From NCBI GenBank assembly GCA_029862925.1, contig JAOTWJ010000012.1:1-41638 (forward strand): a stretch of 41,638 nucleotides of DNA, written 5' to 3'. The notes beneath the pieces were generated by a model. That model made no database searches. It was given only the letters and a program-made list of their open reading frames with translations, and was not told the origin of the DNA. Below, in pieces: positions 9,292 to 17,824 of the stretch (position 1 is its first letter; every line of letters begins with the position of its first letter). Source of the DNA: Gemmatimonadota bacterium (lineage in GTDB: Bacteria > Gemmatimonadota > Gemmatimonadetes > Gemmatimonadales > GWC2-71-9). Both the position numbers and the translations under genes were made by a program.

Positions 9292-10043
9292 GTGCCCGGC
9301 GCCCCGCCCTCCGGTACCCCGTCGATGCGCACGATGATCGCCGTGATGTTGTCCAGCCCGCCGAGACGGTTGGCTTCCGCCACGAGCGTGTCCACCAGCA
9401 CCTGCGGGTCGTCCGTGGACTCCAGCACCCGGTGCAGCTCCGGGTCGTCGAGCATGCCCGTCAGGCCGTCGGACGCCAGCAGGAAGAGATCGCCCGTCCG
9501 CACCGTGCCCACGTACGTATCCGGGGCGACGTCGTCGTTCGCCCCGACGCAGCGGGTAATCACGTTGCTGTAGGGATGCGTGCGGGCTTCCTCGGCGGAG
9601 AGGTAGCCGGCATCCACCTGTTCCTGCACGTACGAATGGTCCTTCGTGAGCTGGGCGAGGGTGCCGTTGCGCAGCAGGTACGCCCGGCTGTCACCGACCT
9701 GGCCAATGAGGTAGCGCCGGCCGTGCAGCAGCAGCGCCGTCGCGGTGGTGCCCATCCCGCGCTTGTCGTGTTCGGTGAGCGTCCGCTCGAAGATGGCCGC
9801 GTTCGCCTCACGGATCGCGTGGCGCAATCGGTCCGCGGCGGCCCGGTCGTCCTCGCCTTCCACCGCCCCGACCGCCCGGGCGATGATGCGCACCGCCATC
9901 TCGCTCGCGACCTCACCGGCGGCATGGCCCCCCATGCCGTCGGCCACGATGAACAGCGCGCGATCCGGGATCATGAGGTAGTTGTCCTCATTCCCGGACC
10001 GGACGATACCCACGTCGGTCCGCCCAGCGCAGCTGAACTGCAT
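9288..10043 (-). CDS. PP2C-family serine/threonine protein phosphatase
   Basis: A 251-residue Mn/Mg-dependent phosphatase of the Stp1/PrpC type. Motifs in order: TDVGIVRSGNEDNYL, FIVADGMGGHAAGEVAS (metal Asp and Gly), KRGMGTTATALLL, GQVGDSRAYLLRNG, LFLLASDGLTGML and GLDNITAIIVR. All metal-binding Asp residues are present. The ATG at 10043 is preferred over the TTG at 10055, which has no ribosome-binding site. It lies 13 bases after the FHA gene stop, so it probably dephosphorylates partners read by those FHA domains; no Ser/Thr kinase is encoded in this window. Confidence 0.93.
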   Translation of the reverse strand: MQFSCAGRTDVGIVRSGNEDNYLMIPDRALFIVADGMGGHAAGEVASEMAVRIIARAVGAVEGEDDRAAADRLRHAIREANAAIFERTLTEHDKRGMGTTATALLLHGRRYLIGQVGDSRAYLLRNGTLAQLTKDHSYVQEQVDAGYLSAEEARTHPYSNVITRCVGANDDVAPDTYVGTVRTGDLFLLASDGLTGMLDDPELHRVLESTDDPQVLVDTLVAEANRLGGLDNITAIIVRIDGVPEGGAPGT

Positions 10044-10056
10044 GGTCTCGATCAAG

Positions 10057-11331
10057 CTAGGGGTTGTCCGTTGGCAGGCGGACAGACTGAATCAGCTTCG
10101 TGGACCCGCCCTTGACGGGCTCGTCCCCCTCGGCCGGTTCGAAGAACGCGCGCACCTCCCCGAAACGCAACAACGCGCCCGGCGCGAGTGCCGTCTCGCC
10201 GGTCACGCGTTCCCCATCTACAAACGTGCCGTTCGTGGCGTTGAGATCGACCAACATCCAGATCCCCTCGCGCCGCTGCAGCTTGGCGTGCACCGTCGAC
10301 ACGCTGTCCTCCGGCAGGACCACGTCGTTGTAGTCGGCACGCCCGATGTTCGCCAGCGGCGTGCGCACAGGAACCCGTTGGCCCTTGAGGGCCCCGCTCC
10401 GCACGACCAGATGGGCCAGGGCCCCGGGACTCGCGCCGGCGCTCGGCGCGGCCGCCGCCGGCTCCGCGGGGGCGCGCGGCAGGGGGGGCACCGGCGCGGC
10501 GGCGGGCGCCCGGGCGGGCGGCCGCATCCCCGGCGGCAGCTGCACCCCACGCACCCCGAACAGCGTGTCCGCCAGTCGGCGAATGGCGCTGGGCGGTGGC
10601 GTGGGAGGCGCCGCCGCGGACGGCGCCGACGCCGCGGGCGGCGACGGCACCGCGGGCGGGGCCGGTGCCAGGTCCGCGTAGAAGCGGAATTCGTCGGTGC
10701 CCACGCGAATCACGTCGGCCCGCGCCAGAATCACCTGGCCCGTGACACGCTGGCCGTTGACGAACGTCCCGTTGGTGCTGCTGTCGACGAGAACGTAGCC
10801 ATTGGGGGTGGCGAGAATCTCGGCGTGGCGGCGCGACACATCCTTGTTGGTGACGACCACGTCGCATGCCGCGTCCCGGCCCAGTACGAGCGAGCCCTCC
10901 GCCGCGTACTCCCGGCCGTCGGTGAGACTGACCAGCCGCCCGCCACTGGAGATCGTCGCCTGCGGTGTCGGCGGCGCCCGCCGCTCCAGGTCCGGAGGGG
11001 GAGGCGCTCCCGGCGCCACCGCGTGCATGAACTGCGTGCTCCCGCTGCGCCGCTCATCGACGAACAGCAACTCGTGCCCGCCGATTTCGACCTTGTCGCC
11101 ATGCAGCAGGGGGCTGGGCTGCGCACCCAGCCGCACGCCGTTGATCTGGATCTCGGCCCGGTCGTCACCGCGCCGGATCGCCACCTGGCCGTCATGCCCC
11201 GCCTGAAGAATCGCGTGGCGCGGCAACACCCCGGGGCCGCGGACGACGACCGCCGCCTCGGGATCACTGCCCACCGCCGACTCACCGGGGGCGATCGCCA
11301 CGCGCCGCCCCGCTATTTCCAGAAACGACAT
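10057..11331 (-). CDS. triple FHA-domain protein
   Basis: A 424-residue cytoplasmic protein with three forkhead-associated modules. The first (about 5-95) is degenerate, lacking the GR..SRRH core. The second (about 145-225) has LGRDAACDVVV, VSRRHAEI and STNGTFVNGQRV. The third (about 325-405) has IGRADYNDVVLPEDSVSTVHAKL and NATNGTFVDGERV. Proline/alanine-rich linkers separate them. FHA domains bind phosphothreonine, so this is a scaffold in Ser/Thr phospho-signalling, consistent with the PP2C gene directly downstream. The ATG at 11331 was chosen because the upstream frame is shadow of the flippase gene. Confidence 0.92.
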   Translation of the reverse strand: MSFLEIAGRRVAIAPGESAVGSDPEAAVVVRGPGVLPRHAILQAGHDGQVAIRRGDDRAEIQINGVRLGAQPSPLLHGDKVEIGGHELLFVDERRSGSTQFMHAVAPGAPPPPDLERRAPPTPQATISSGGRLVSLTDGREYAAEGSLVLGRDAACDVVVTNKDVSRRHAEILATPNGYVLVDSSTNGTFVNGQRVTGQVILARADVIRVGTDEFRFYADLAPAPPAVPSPPAASAPSAAAPPTPPPSAIRRLADTLFGVRGVQLPPGMRPPARAPAAAPVPPLPRAPAEPAAAAPSAGASPGALAHLVVRSGALKGQRVPVRTPLANIGRADYNDVVLPEDSVSTVHAKLQRREGIWMLVDLNATNGTFVDGERVTGETALAPGALLRFGEVRAFFEPAEGDEPVKGGSTKLIQSVRLPTDNP

Positions 11332-11363
11332 GCACCTACGCTCACTGCGCTGGTTTGGACAAG

Positions 11364-12467
11364 CTAGTCCGCGCCGGGGGACCGTGCAACCGACGCTCCT
11401 TCCACCACCTCGGGCAGCTGGTCGGCGCCTTCGGCGCCCTTGAGCCAGTGCCAGAACACCGCCGAGCCGAATCCGACCGTCAGATACGACACGAGCAGAC
11501 GCCAGAGCAGAATGTAGGACGGCGTCAGCTCGCGCGGCACGTAGACGGACATCACCGCGGCCGACACGAGCTCCGCAAGTCCGGAGCCTCCGGGCGTGGG
11601 AGCGAAATACAGCAGGAACGTGATCAGGGTCTGCAACAACAGGACGTCCACGAACGGCGCGGGGATGCCGAGCATCTTCAATACGATGTAGCCGGCGACG
11701 AGCTTGTTCGCGTGCGCGGCCGCCGAGAGCACCACGGCGCCGGCCATGGCCAGCCATCCCGAGGGGCTCGCGAACCGCAGGACCGCCGCGTGCGCGCGAT
11801 CGACCCCCTCCTCCAGCTCGGTGATCCGCTCGACCCACCGTGTGTGGCCGCGCCGCTCGAACCGACTCCTGAGGGCGCGCGCCAGCGCGCGCGCGATGCC
11901 GGGAAACGCGATCAGGATGACGATCGACAGCCCGATCGCGACGAACCCGCCGAGGCTCAGGCGGAACAGGTCGTACAGGTCGAGCGCCTCGCCGATGACG
12001 CCGTGCTGGGCGAGCGAGCGGCCGGCCCCGAGGAAGATGGCCAGCGGCCCCGCGACGCCGAAGAAGATGATCGTGGCCACGAACGTCATCAGGCTCGCCA
12101 CCATGCCCTCGGGCAGCGGCGTGCCGTAGCGCTTCAGCACGTAGATCATCATCGGGCCGCCACCGGTCTGCGATGGCGTGAGGTAGCTGGCCCAGGTGTT
12201 CAGCCCCCCCGCCAGGATCGCGCCCTTGAGCGACTGATCCCGGTAGACGTGCCGGGCCACGACGTACAAGCGGAGTCCGCCGCCCAGCCAGTCGAGCGAG
12301 GCCAGGGCCAGCCCCACCAGCAGCCAGCCGAAACGGAGCGACACCATGGCCGACAGGAACCGCTCGAGGTTGTTCCCATAGAGCAGGAGCGCGGCGAACC
12401 CGAGTATCGAGATCGCGGCGAACACCTCGAGCCCGCGACGAAGCAGGCGGGGAGCCAGGACGGCCAT
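11364..12467 (-). CDS. flippase-like membrane protein (LPG synthase TM / UPF0104 family)
   Basis: A 367-residue integral membrane protein with about eight hydrophobic segments. Family marks include a GGGLRLYVVARHVYRDQSL segment in the first cytoplasmic part, SYLTPSQTGGGPMM and FAPTPGGSGLAE. This family includes the transmembrane domain of MprF and YbhN-like proteins, associated with lipid or glycolipid flipping; the cargo here is unknown. The ATG at 12467 is preferred to a TTG at 12506. It is the first gene of a minus-strand operon leading into the FHA and PP2C genes and is divergent from uvrA. Confidence 0.85.
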   Translation of the reverse strand: MAVLAPRLLRRGLEVFAAISILGFAALLLYGNNLERFLSAMVSLRFGWLLVGLALASLDWLGGGLRLYVVARHVYRDQSLKGAILAGGLNTWASYLTPSQTGGGPMMIYVLKRYGTPLPEGMVASLMTFVATIIFFGVAGPLAIFLGAGRSLAQHGVIGEALDLYDLFRLSLGGFVAIGLSIVILIAFPGIARALARALRSRFERRGHTRWVERITELEEGVDRAHAAVLRFASPSGWLAMAGAVVLSAAAHANKLVAGYIVLKMLGIPAPFVDVLLLQTLITFLLYFAPTPGGSGLAELVSAAVMSVYVPRELTPSYILLWRLLVSYLTVGFGSAVFWHWLKGAEGADQLPEVVEGASVARSPGAD

Positions 12468-12514
12468 GCGGAGAGCCAACCTACGCCGCCATCGGGCTGC
12501 GAGCAACCGACGCC

Positions 12515-12544
12515 TTGTAGGCGCCCGCGGAGCCCGGGTAAGCT
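12515..12544 (+). promoter_or_regulatory. uvrA promoter, probably leaderless
   Basis: TTGTAG (12515-12520) and TAAGCT (12539-12544) are separated by 18 bases, and the -10 hexamer ends six bases before the uvrA ATG. Transcription would start at or next to the start codon, and no Shine-Dalgarno sequence is present. No LexA-type palindrome is evident in the 83-base divergent region. Confidence 0.55.
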
Positions 12545-12550
12545 TCGCCC

Positions 12551-15376
12551 ATGACGGCCGACGCGCTGATCCTGCGCAACGCGCGCCAGCACAACCTCAA
12601 GGGTCTCACGGTGACGATCCCGCGCCGGGCGCTGACCGTAGTCACGGGACCGTCGGGATCCGGCAAGAGTTCACTCGCCTTCGACACGCTGTACGCGGAA
12701 GGGCAGCGGCGCTACATCGAGTCCCTGTCCACCTACGCCAAGCAGTTCCTGGAGCGGATGCCGAAGCCGGCCGTGGACCGGATGGAGGGGATCTCGCCCG
12801 CGGTGGCGATCGAGCAGAAGAACCCGACCACGTCGAGCCGCTCGACGGTGGGCACCGCGACGGAGATCTACGATTACCTGCGCCTCCTCTGGGCGCGAAT
12901 CGGCCGGGCCCATTGTCACCGCTGTGGTGCCGCCGTCACCGTGGATTCGCCCAGCTCGGCGGCCGACAAGGCGCTCCACGCGGCGGGCGGGCGGGACGCG
13001 CTCGTCGCGTTTCCGCTGCCGCAATCGGCGCACACGACCCACGAGCTCATCGTCGACAACCTCACCGCCATGGGGTTCGTGCGGGTGATCGTCGAGGGCG
13101 CCGGCGGGGATCCCGTGCGCCTCGACGCCCTGCCGGCCGGCGTCGCCCTCAACGAGCGCGAGGTGCTGGTGGTCGTGGATCGGCTCCGCCTGGAGGACGC
13201 ACAGCGGACCCGGCTGGTGGATTCCCTGGCAACGGCGTTCGCCGAAGGCGAGGGGACCGCGCGGGTGCTCGCGGACGGGGCCGAGTCGCTCGCGTTCTCC
13301 CGCCACCCCCGCTGCCTCCAGTGCGGGACGCCCGCACCCCGACTCACCCCCGCCTTGTTCTCGTTCAACAACCCCGCCGGTGCCTGTCCCGCCTGCAACG
13401 GCTTCGGAGCCGTGCTGGAGTACGACGAGTCGCTGATCGTGCCGGACCCGGGCAAGAGCCTCGCCGAGGGCGCGCTCGACCCGTGGACCAAGCCGCGCTA
13501 TGACGGGCGACGCCGGCTGCTGCGCGAGGCGGCGCGGCGTCGCAAGATCCCGTTCGACCGCCCGTGGCGGGCCCTGTCGGCCGCGCACCAGCGCCTGCTC
13601 CTCCACGAGAAGCAGGGACGGTTCGTGGGCGTCTTTCCGTTCCTCCGCCACCTCGAGCGCAAGCGCTACAAGCAGTACATCCGCGTCTTTCTGCGGCAGT
13701 ATCAGCGGGCGCTGCGCTGCCCCACGTGTGCGGGCGCCCGGCTGCGGGCCGAGGCTCTCGCGGTGTTCGTGCACGGGGACCCCATTGGCACCGTCGCCCA
13801 GCGCAGCGCCGACGAGTTGGCGGCGTGGCTCGTCTCCCTCAGCCTCACCCCCCATGAACACGCCATCGCGGCCACGGTGCTCCGCGAAGTCGATGCGCGC
13901 GTGAGCTACCTGCGGGACGTGGGGCTCGGGTATCTCACGCTGGACCGGCAGACGCGTACCCTCTCCGGCGGCGAGGCACAGCGCATCGCGCTCGCCAATG
14001 CGTTGGGGTCGCGCCTCGTCGAGACGCTCTACGTGCTGGACGAGCCGACCATCGGCCTCCACCCGCGCGACGTCGGCCGGCTGCTCGAGTTGTTGCTGCG
14101 GCTGCGGACGGCAGGCAATACGGTGGTCGTCGTCGAGCACGACCCGGCCGCCATCCGGGTCGCCGATCACATGCTGGAGCTCGGGCCGGGAAGCGGGGAA
14201 CTGGGTGGCGAGCTGGTCTACAGCGGGTCCGTCGCGGGCGCGGTGAGCGCCGGCACCCTCACCGGCGACTACCTGGCCGGACGCCGCTCCATCCCGGTGC
14301 CGGCCGAACGGCGCCGCGTCGGCCCCCGGTGGCTCGCGCTCCAGGGCGCGACCCTGCACAACCTGCGCGACGTGGACGCGCGGGTCCCGCTCGGGACGCT
14401 CACCGCGGTCGCCGGCGTATCCGGCTCCGGCAAGTCCACGCTGGTGCACGACGTGCTGTACCGCCAGCTCGCCGAGCGGCTCAAGGGCTCGCACGGCGCC
14501 AAGGAACACCTCGGCGAGCCCGTCGGCACCGTCCGCACGCTCACGGGGTGGGAAGCCCTCGACGACGTCGTGCTCATCGATCAGTCGCCGATCGGTCGTA
14601 CGCCACGATCGAATCCCGTCACCTACATCCGCGCGTTCGACGACATCCGCGCGCTGTTCGCCGATCAGCCCTTGGCACGCGCCCGCGGGTACGACGCGGG
14701 CACGTTCAGCTTCAACGCCGTCAAGGGCGGCCGCTGCCGGGCGTGCGAAGGCGCCGGGCACGTCCAGGTCGAGATGGTGTTTCTCGCCGACGTATTCCTC
14801 CCGTGCGACGCGTGCGAGGGCTCGCGCTTCGAGCGGGAGGTGCTCGATGTGCGCATCAAGGGCCGGTCCATCGCCGACGTGCTCCAGCTCACCGTGAACG
14901 AGGCGATCACGCGGTTTCGTCATCAGGAGCGGCTCGGCAAGGCGCTGTGGTTCCTCCAGCAGGTGGGCTTGGGATACCTCCGCCTCGGCCAACCCGCGAC
15001 GACGCTGTCCGGCGGGGAGGCCCAGCGCCTCAAGATCGCCCGGCAACTGGTGGCCGGGACCAAGAAGGGCGTGCGGCGGCTCTACATCCTCGACGAGCCG
15101 ACCACGGGGCTCCACCTGGAGGACGTCCGGACCCTGCTCCGCGTGCTCGACCGGCTCGTGGACCAGGGCCACACGGTCGTCGTGATCGAGCACCATCTCG
15201 ACGTCCTCAAGCGGGCCGACTGGCTGATCGAGCTGGGACCTGAGGGCGGGGCGAATGGCGGCCGGATCGTGGCCGAGGGACGGCCGGACGAGGTGGCGAC
15301 GGCCGACACGCACACTGGCCGGTATCTCCGCGAAGCCCTCGCGGCCACCCGCCCGCCCGCGGCCGCCGAGGCCTGA
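12551..15376 (+). CDS. uvrA: excinuclease ABC subunit A (UvrA)
   Basis: A 941-residue DNA-damage sensor of nucleotide excision repair, the usual UvrA length. It has two ABC modules (Walker A GPSGSGKSSL near residue 33 and GVSGSGKSTL near 625; signatures LSGGEAQRI and LSGGEAQRLK; Walker B LYVLDEPTIGLHP and LYILDEPTTGLH). Two CxxC...CxxC zinc modules are visible (CLQC...CPAC and CRAC...CDAC). The UvrB-binding region lacks the usual RKGEH segment and the QKNPTTSSRSTVGTATEIYDYLRLLWARIG stretch differs from E. coli type, so it may be one of two UvrA paralogues in this genome. It is transcribed alone, divergent from the flippase operon. Confidence 0.96.
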   Translation: MTADALILRNARQHNLKGLTVTIPRRALTVVTGPSGSGKSSLAFDTLYAEGQRRYIESLSTYAKQFLERMPKPAVDRMEGISPAVAIEQKNPTTSSRSTVGTATEIYDYLRLLWARIGRAHCHRCGAAVTVDSPSSAADKALHAAGGRDALVAFPLPQSAHTTHELIVDNLTAMGFVRVIVEGAGGDPVRLDALPAGVALNEREVLVVVDRLRLEDAQRTRLVDSLATAFAEGEGTARVLADGAESLAFSRHPRCLQCGTPAPRLTPALFSFNNPAGACPACNGFGAVLEYDESLIVPDPGKSLAEGALDPWTKPRYDGRRRLLREAARRRKIPFDRPWRALSAAHQRLLLHEKQGRFVGVFPFLRHLERKRYKQYIRVFLRQYQRALRCPTCAGARLRAEALAVFVHGDPIGTVAQRSADELAAWLVSLSLTPHEHAIAATVLREVDARVSYLRDVGLGYLTLDRQTRTLSGGEAQRIALANALGSRLVETLYVLDEPTIGLHPRDVGRLLELLLRLRTAGNTVVVVEHDPAAIRVADHMLELGPGSGELGGELVYSGSVAGAVSAGTLTGDYLAGRRSIPVPAERRRVGPRWLALQGATLHNLRDVDARVPLGTLTAVAGVSGSGKSTLVHDVLYRQLAERLKGSHGAKEHLGEPVGTVRTLTGWEALDDVVLIDQSPIGRTPRSNPVTYIRAFDDIRALFADQPLARARGYDAGTFSFNAVKGGRCRACEGAGHVQVEMVFLADVFLPCDACEGSRFEREVLDVRIKGRSIADVLQLTVNEAITRFRHQERLGKALWFLQQVGLGYLRLGQPATTLSGGEAQRLKIARQLVAGTKKGVRRLYILDEPTTGLHLEDVRTLLRVLDRLVDQGHTVVVIEHHLDVLKRADWLIELGPEGGANGGRIVAEGRPDEVATADTHTGRYLREALAATRPPAAAEA

Positions 15377-15439
15377 GGACCGCGGGAGAACGGAAGCCGC
15401 GGCGTCTGGCGGCACCCCGAAAACGGCCCGCACATTCCG

Positions 15440-15468
15440 TTGCCCCAGCCCGGGCACTTGCGTAAGAT
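15440..15468 (+). promoter_or_regulatory. promoter of tRNA-Asn
   Basis: TTGCCC (15440-15445) and TAAGAT (15463-15468) are separated by 17 bases and lie 31 bases before the mature tRNA 5' end, the expected geometry for a housekeeping sigma-70-type promoter with a short leader trimmed by RNase P. Confidence 0.6.
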
Positions 15469-15499
15469 GAAGCGCGCCCGGGCCACGCCCGGTGCCCAT

Positions 15500-15571
15500 T
15501 CCGGGGTAGCTCAATGGTAGAGCATTCGGCTGTTAACCGAAGGGTTGTGGGTTCGAGTCCCACCCCCGGAG
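15500..15571 (+). tRNA. tRNA-Asn (anticodon GTT)
   Basis: A complete cloverleaf: 7-bp acceptor TCCGGGG/CCCCGGA, D-arm GCTC/GAGC, anticodon stem TTCGG/CCGAA with loop CTGTTAA (anticodon GTT), five-base variable loop, T-arm GTGGG/CCCAC with TTCGAGT, and discriminator G. The 3' CCA is not encoded and must be added after transcription. It has its own promoter and terminator. Confidence 0.97.
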
Positions 15572-15587
15572 TTGCACGAACTCTCCG

Positions 15588-15619
15588 CGGGCGGGCCATT
15601 GGCCGGCCCGTTTCCGTCT
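15588..15619 (+). terminator. Rho-independent terminator after tRNA-Asn
   Basis: An interrupted stem, CGGGC-g-GGCC with a three-base loop and GGCC-g-GCCCG (15588-15610), is followed by TTTCCGTCT. It lies 16 bases after the tRNA and before the polysaccharide-export gene. Confidence 0.6.
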
Positions 15620-15675
15620 GGTCCCCGTGCGTGCGCCGGTTGACCGGGTTCGCGCCGCACATGACATTAGGCGCC

Positions 15676-16311
15676 ATGCGACCCCTCATCGCCGCCCTCC
15701 TCCTCGCCGTCGTCCTGCCACTCCATGCCCAGGAGCCCGAGCGCCTGATGACGGCGTCCACCGGCGCTCAGCAACTGCGGCCCGGCGATGTCCTCGAGAT
15801 CCGCGTCTGGGGACGGGACGAGTTTTCGGGCAAGTTCCAGATCGACGAGAACTGGCGCATCCAGTACCCGGTGCTCGGCGAGATCAGCATTCAGGACCTC
15901 ACGGTCAACCAGGTGCGCGAGCGCGTCCGCAGCGGACTCGAGCAGATCTTCCGCTCCCCCTTCGTCACCGTCACGCCGCTGTTTCGTATGGCCGTGCTGG
16001 GCGAAGTCAAGGCGAGCGGGCTCTACACCGTCGATCCCACGCTGTCCGTGCTGGACGTCGTGGCGCTCGCCGGGGGGCCCACCCCCGACGGCAACATCAA
16101 GAAGATCCGGCTGCTGCGCGCCGGCCAGGAAATCCGGCTCGACTTCGAGCGCGAGACGCTGCGCGGGCGCACGCTGTCGGAGATCGGCGTGCGCTCGGGC
16201 GACGAGATCGTCGTCCCTCGAAAGTGGTTCACCCGCAGCGACTTCCTCGTCGTCGCGGCATTGCTGCAGGTGGCCCTGTCCATCGCGATTTTCATCAACA
16301 CGACCAACTGA
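15676..16311 (+). CDS. polysaccharide export periplasmic protein (Poly_export/SLBB)
   Basis: A 211-residue protein with a signal peptide (RPLIAALLLAVVLPLHAQ). The polysaccharide-export domain begins LRPGDVLEIRVWGRDEFSG (about 36-120), and an SLBB-type segment VLGEVKASGLYTVDPTLSVLDVVALAGG follows. A hydrophobic C-terminal helix (FLVVAALLQVALSIAIFI) probably sits in the outer membrane, as in Wza-type channels. The protein is shorter than Wza (one SLBB). The ATG at 15676 begins the signal peptide; an in-frame ATG at 15661 is possible. No other capsule genes are next to it. Confidence 0.87.
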   Translation: MRPLIAALLLAVVLPLHAQEPERLMTASTGAQQLRPGDVLEIRVWGRDEFSGKFQIDENWRIQYPVLGEISIQDLTVNQVRERVRSGLEQIFRSPFVTVTPLFRMAVLGEVKASGLYTVDPTLSVLDVVALAGGPTPDGNIKKIRLLRAGQEIRLDFERETLRGRTLSEIGVRSGDEIVVPRKWFTRSDFLVVAALLQVALSIAIFINTTN

Positions 16312-16358
16312 CGGCCCACCCCTCCGCGCGCCGCGCGGCATGAGGTCCCGCGCGTGCC

Positions 16359-16402
16359 GTGAAGGAATCTTCACCTATAAATTAGTATATTGCTATATAT
16401 AC
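16359..16402 (+). promoter_or_regulatory. AT-rich promoter/operator region of the sulfide-oxidation module
   Basis: A patch of AT-rich DNA in GC-rich surroundings holds two perfect inverted repeats: GTGAAG-4-CTTCAC (16359-16374) and GTATAT-6-ATATAC (16385-16402). A possible promoter (TTCACC at 16370, TATATA at 16394, 18-base spacer) overlaps both. The AT palindrome resembles sites bound by ArsR-family sulfide sensors such as BigR/SqrR in general style, but no regulator gene is adjacent. The sqr start is about 70 bases downstream. Confidence 0.55.
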
Positions 16403-16473
16403 ATGTTAGCTTCCCCATCGCAGCGCCCGCGCCGGTCTGGGCGGGCCAACGCAGAGCCAGGAGGGGGGCAGCA

Positions 16474-17808
16474 GTGAACCGCATTGTCATTCTCGGGGCG
16501 GGAACGGCCGGCACGATCATGGCCAACCGCCTCTCCAAGCGCTACCGGGCCGAGCTGCGCGCCGGTGACATGTCCATTGCGGTGGTGGATCAGGACGACC
16601 GGCATGTCTATCAGCCGGGCTTGCTGTTCATCCCGTTCCGGACGTACGACCCCAGCGACACGATCAAGCCGCGCCAACGCCAACTCGGCGAGCACGTCAC
16701 GTACGTGCAGGCCGCCATCGACCGCGTGGAGCCGGACGAGGACCGCGTGTATCTCGCGGAGGGCCGCACGCTGGACTACGACGTCCTGATCGTCGCCACC
16801 GGCACGCGGATCGCACCCGAAGAGACCGAAGGGCTCACCGCCGAGGGGTGGCAGGACACGATGTTCGAGTTCTACACCCTCGACGGCGCCATCGCGCTGC
16901 GCGATGCGCTCGATGATTGGGACGGCGGTCGGATGGTGGTGAACATCGTCGACGTGCCGATCAAGTGCCCCATCGCGCCGCTGGAGTTCGTGTTCCTGGC
17001 CGACGAGTACTTCACCCGCAAGCAGATGCGGGACCGCGTCACGATCACGCTGGTGACACCGCTCGACGGCGCCTTCACCCGTCCGATCGCGGCCAAGTCG
17101 CTCGGCGACCTGTTGGCCGAAAAGAACATCGAGCTCGTGCCCGAGTTCGCCACCGGCGAAGTGGACGGCCCCAACCGCAAGCTGATCTCCTGGGACGACC
17201 GGACGATCGACTTCGACCTGTTGGTGACGATCCCCGCGCACATGGGGGCGGAGTATATCGGCCGCTCACCCGGGCTGGGGGACGACATGCAGTTCGTGCT
17301 CACGGATCCGGGCACGCTCCAGGCCAAGCGCAAGCCTAACATCTTCGCACTGGGGGACGCGACCAATCTGCCCACCTCGAAGGCGGGCTCGGTTGCGCAC
17401 TTCGAGGCCGAGGTGCTGGAAGACAACGTGCGGCGCTTCTTCACGGGCGAGCCGCTCGAGGCCGCGTTCGACGGCCACGCCAATTGTTTCATCGAGACGG
17501 GCTTCGACAAGGCGGTGTTGATCGACTTCAACTACGACGTCGAGCCCCTTCCCGGGAGGTTCCCCTCCACGCTGGGCCCGATGCCGCTCCTCAAGGAGTC
17601 GCGCCTCAACCATTGGGGGAAACTCGCGTTCAAGTGGGTCTACTGGCACCTGCTGTTGCCAGGCCGCGACCTCCCGGGTATCCCCGCGCGCATGAGCATG
17701 CGCGGGAAGCGCCGAGGCGACCTGCCTCGGCTGCAGCGCCATCACGTGCAGGGCGGCGCCCCGGAGGCAGCCGCATCGGACGAACCCGAAGCGACGCACG
17801 TCGCGTGA
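16474..17808 (+). CDS. sqr: sulfide:quinone oxidoreductase-like FAD enzyme
   Basis: A 444-residue flavoprotein of the SQR/flavocytochrome-c family that passes electrons from sulfide to quinone. It has an N-terminal FAD motif ILGAGTAGTIMANRL, a middle ATG motif (LIVATGTR), and the C-terminal FAD segment NIFALGDATNLPTSKAGSVAHFEAE. Only two cysteines exist, in DVPIKCPIAPLEF and HANCFIETGF, matching the redox pair needed for catalysis in SQR. The C-terminus has an amphipathic stretch (KLAFKWVYWHLLLPG) suited to membrane attachment. The GTG at 16474 follows a strong AGGAGG site. TusE-like and DsrE2-like sulfur carriers follow directly. Confidence 0.88.
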   Translation: MNRIVILGAGTAGTIMANRLSKRYRAELRAGDMSIAVVDQDDRHVYQPGLLFIPFRTYDPSDTIKPRQRQLGEHVTYVQAAIDRVEPDEDRVYLAEGRTLDYDVLIVATGTRIAPEETEGLTAEGWQDTMFEFYTLDGAIALRDALDDWDGGRMVVNIVDVPIKCPIAPLEFVFLADEYFTRKQMRDRVTITLVTPLDGAFTRPIAAKSLGDLLAEKNIELVPEFATGEVDGPNRKLISWDDRTIDFDLLVTIPAHMGAEYIGRSPGLGDDMQFVLTDPGTLQAKRKPNIFALGDATNLPTSKAGSVAHFEAEVLEDNVRRFFTGEPLEAAFDGHANCFIETGFDKAVLIDFNYDVEPLPGRFPSTLGPMPLLKESRLNHWGKLAFKWVYWHLLLPGRDLPGIPARMSMRGKRRGDLPRLQRHHVQGGAPEAAASDEPEATHVA

Positions 17809-17824
17809 ACCATAGGGGGGAACG

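Noticed and set aside
10044-10055. TTG start for the PP2C gene
   Set aside because: It has no ribosome-binding site; the ATG at 10043 begins the conserved domain just as well.
12671-15514. 947-residue open frame antisense to uvrA
   Set aside because: It mirrors uvrA on the opposite strand, is rich in His/Arg/Gly with no domain, and such long antisense frames are expected in very GC-rich DNA.
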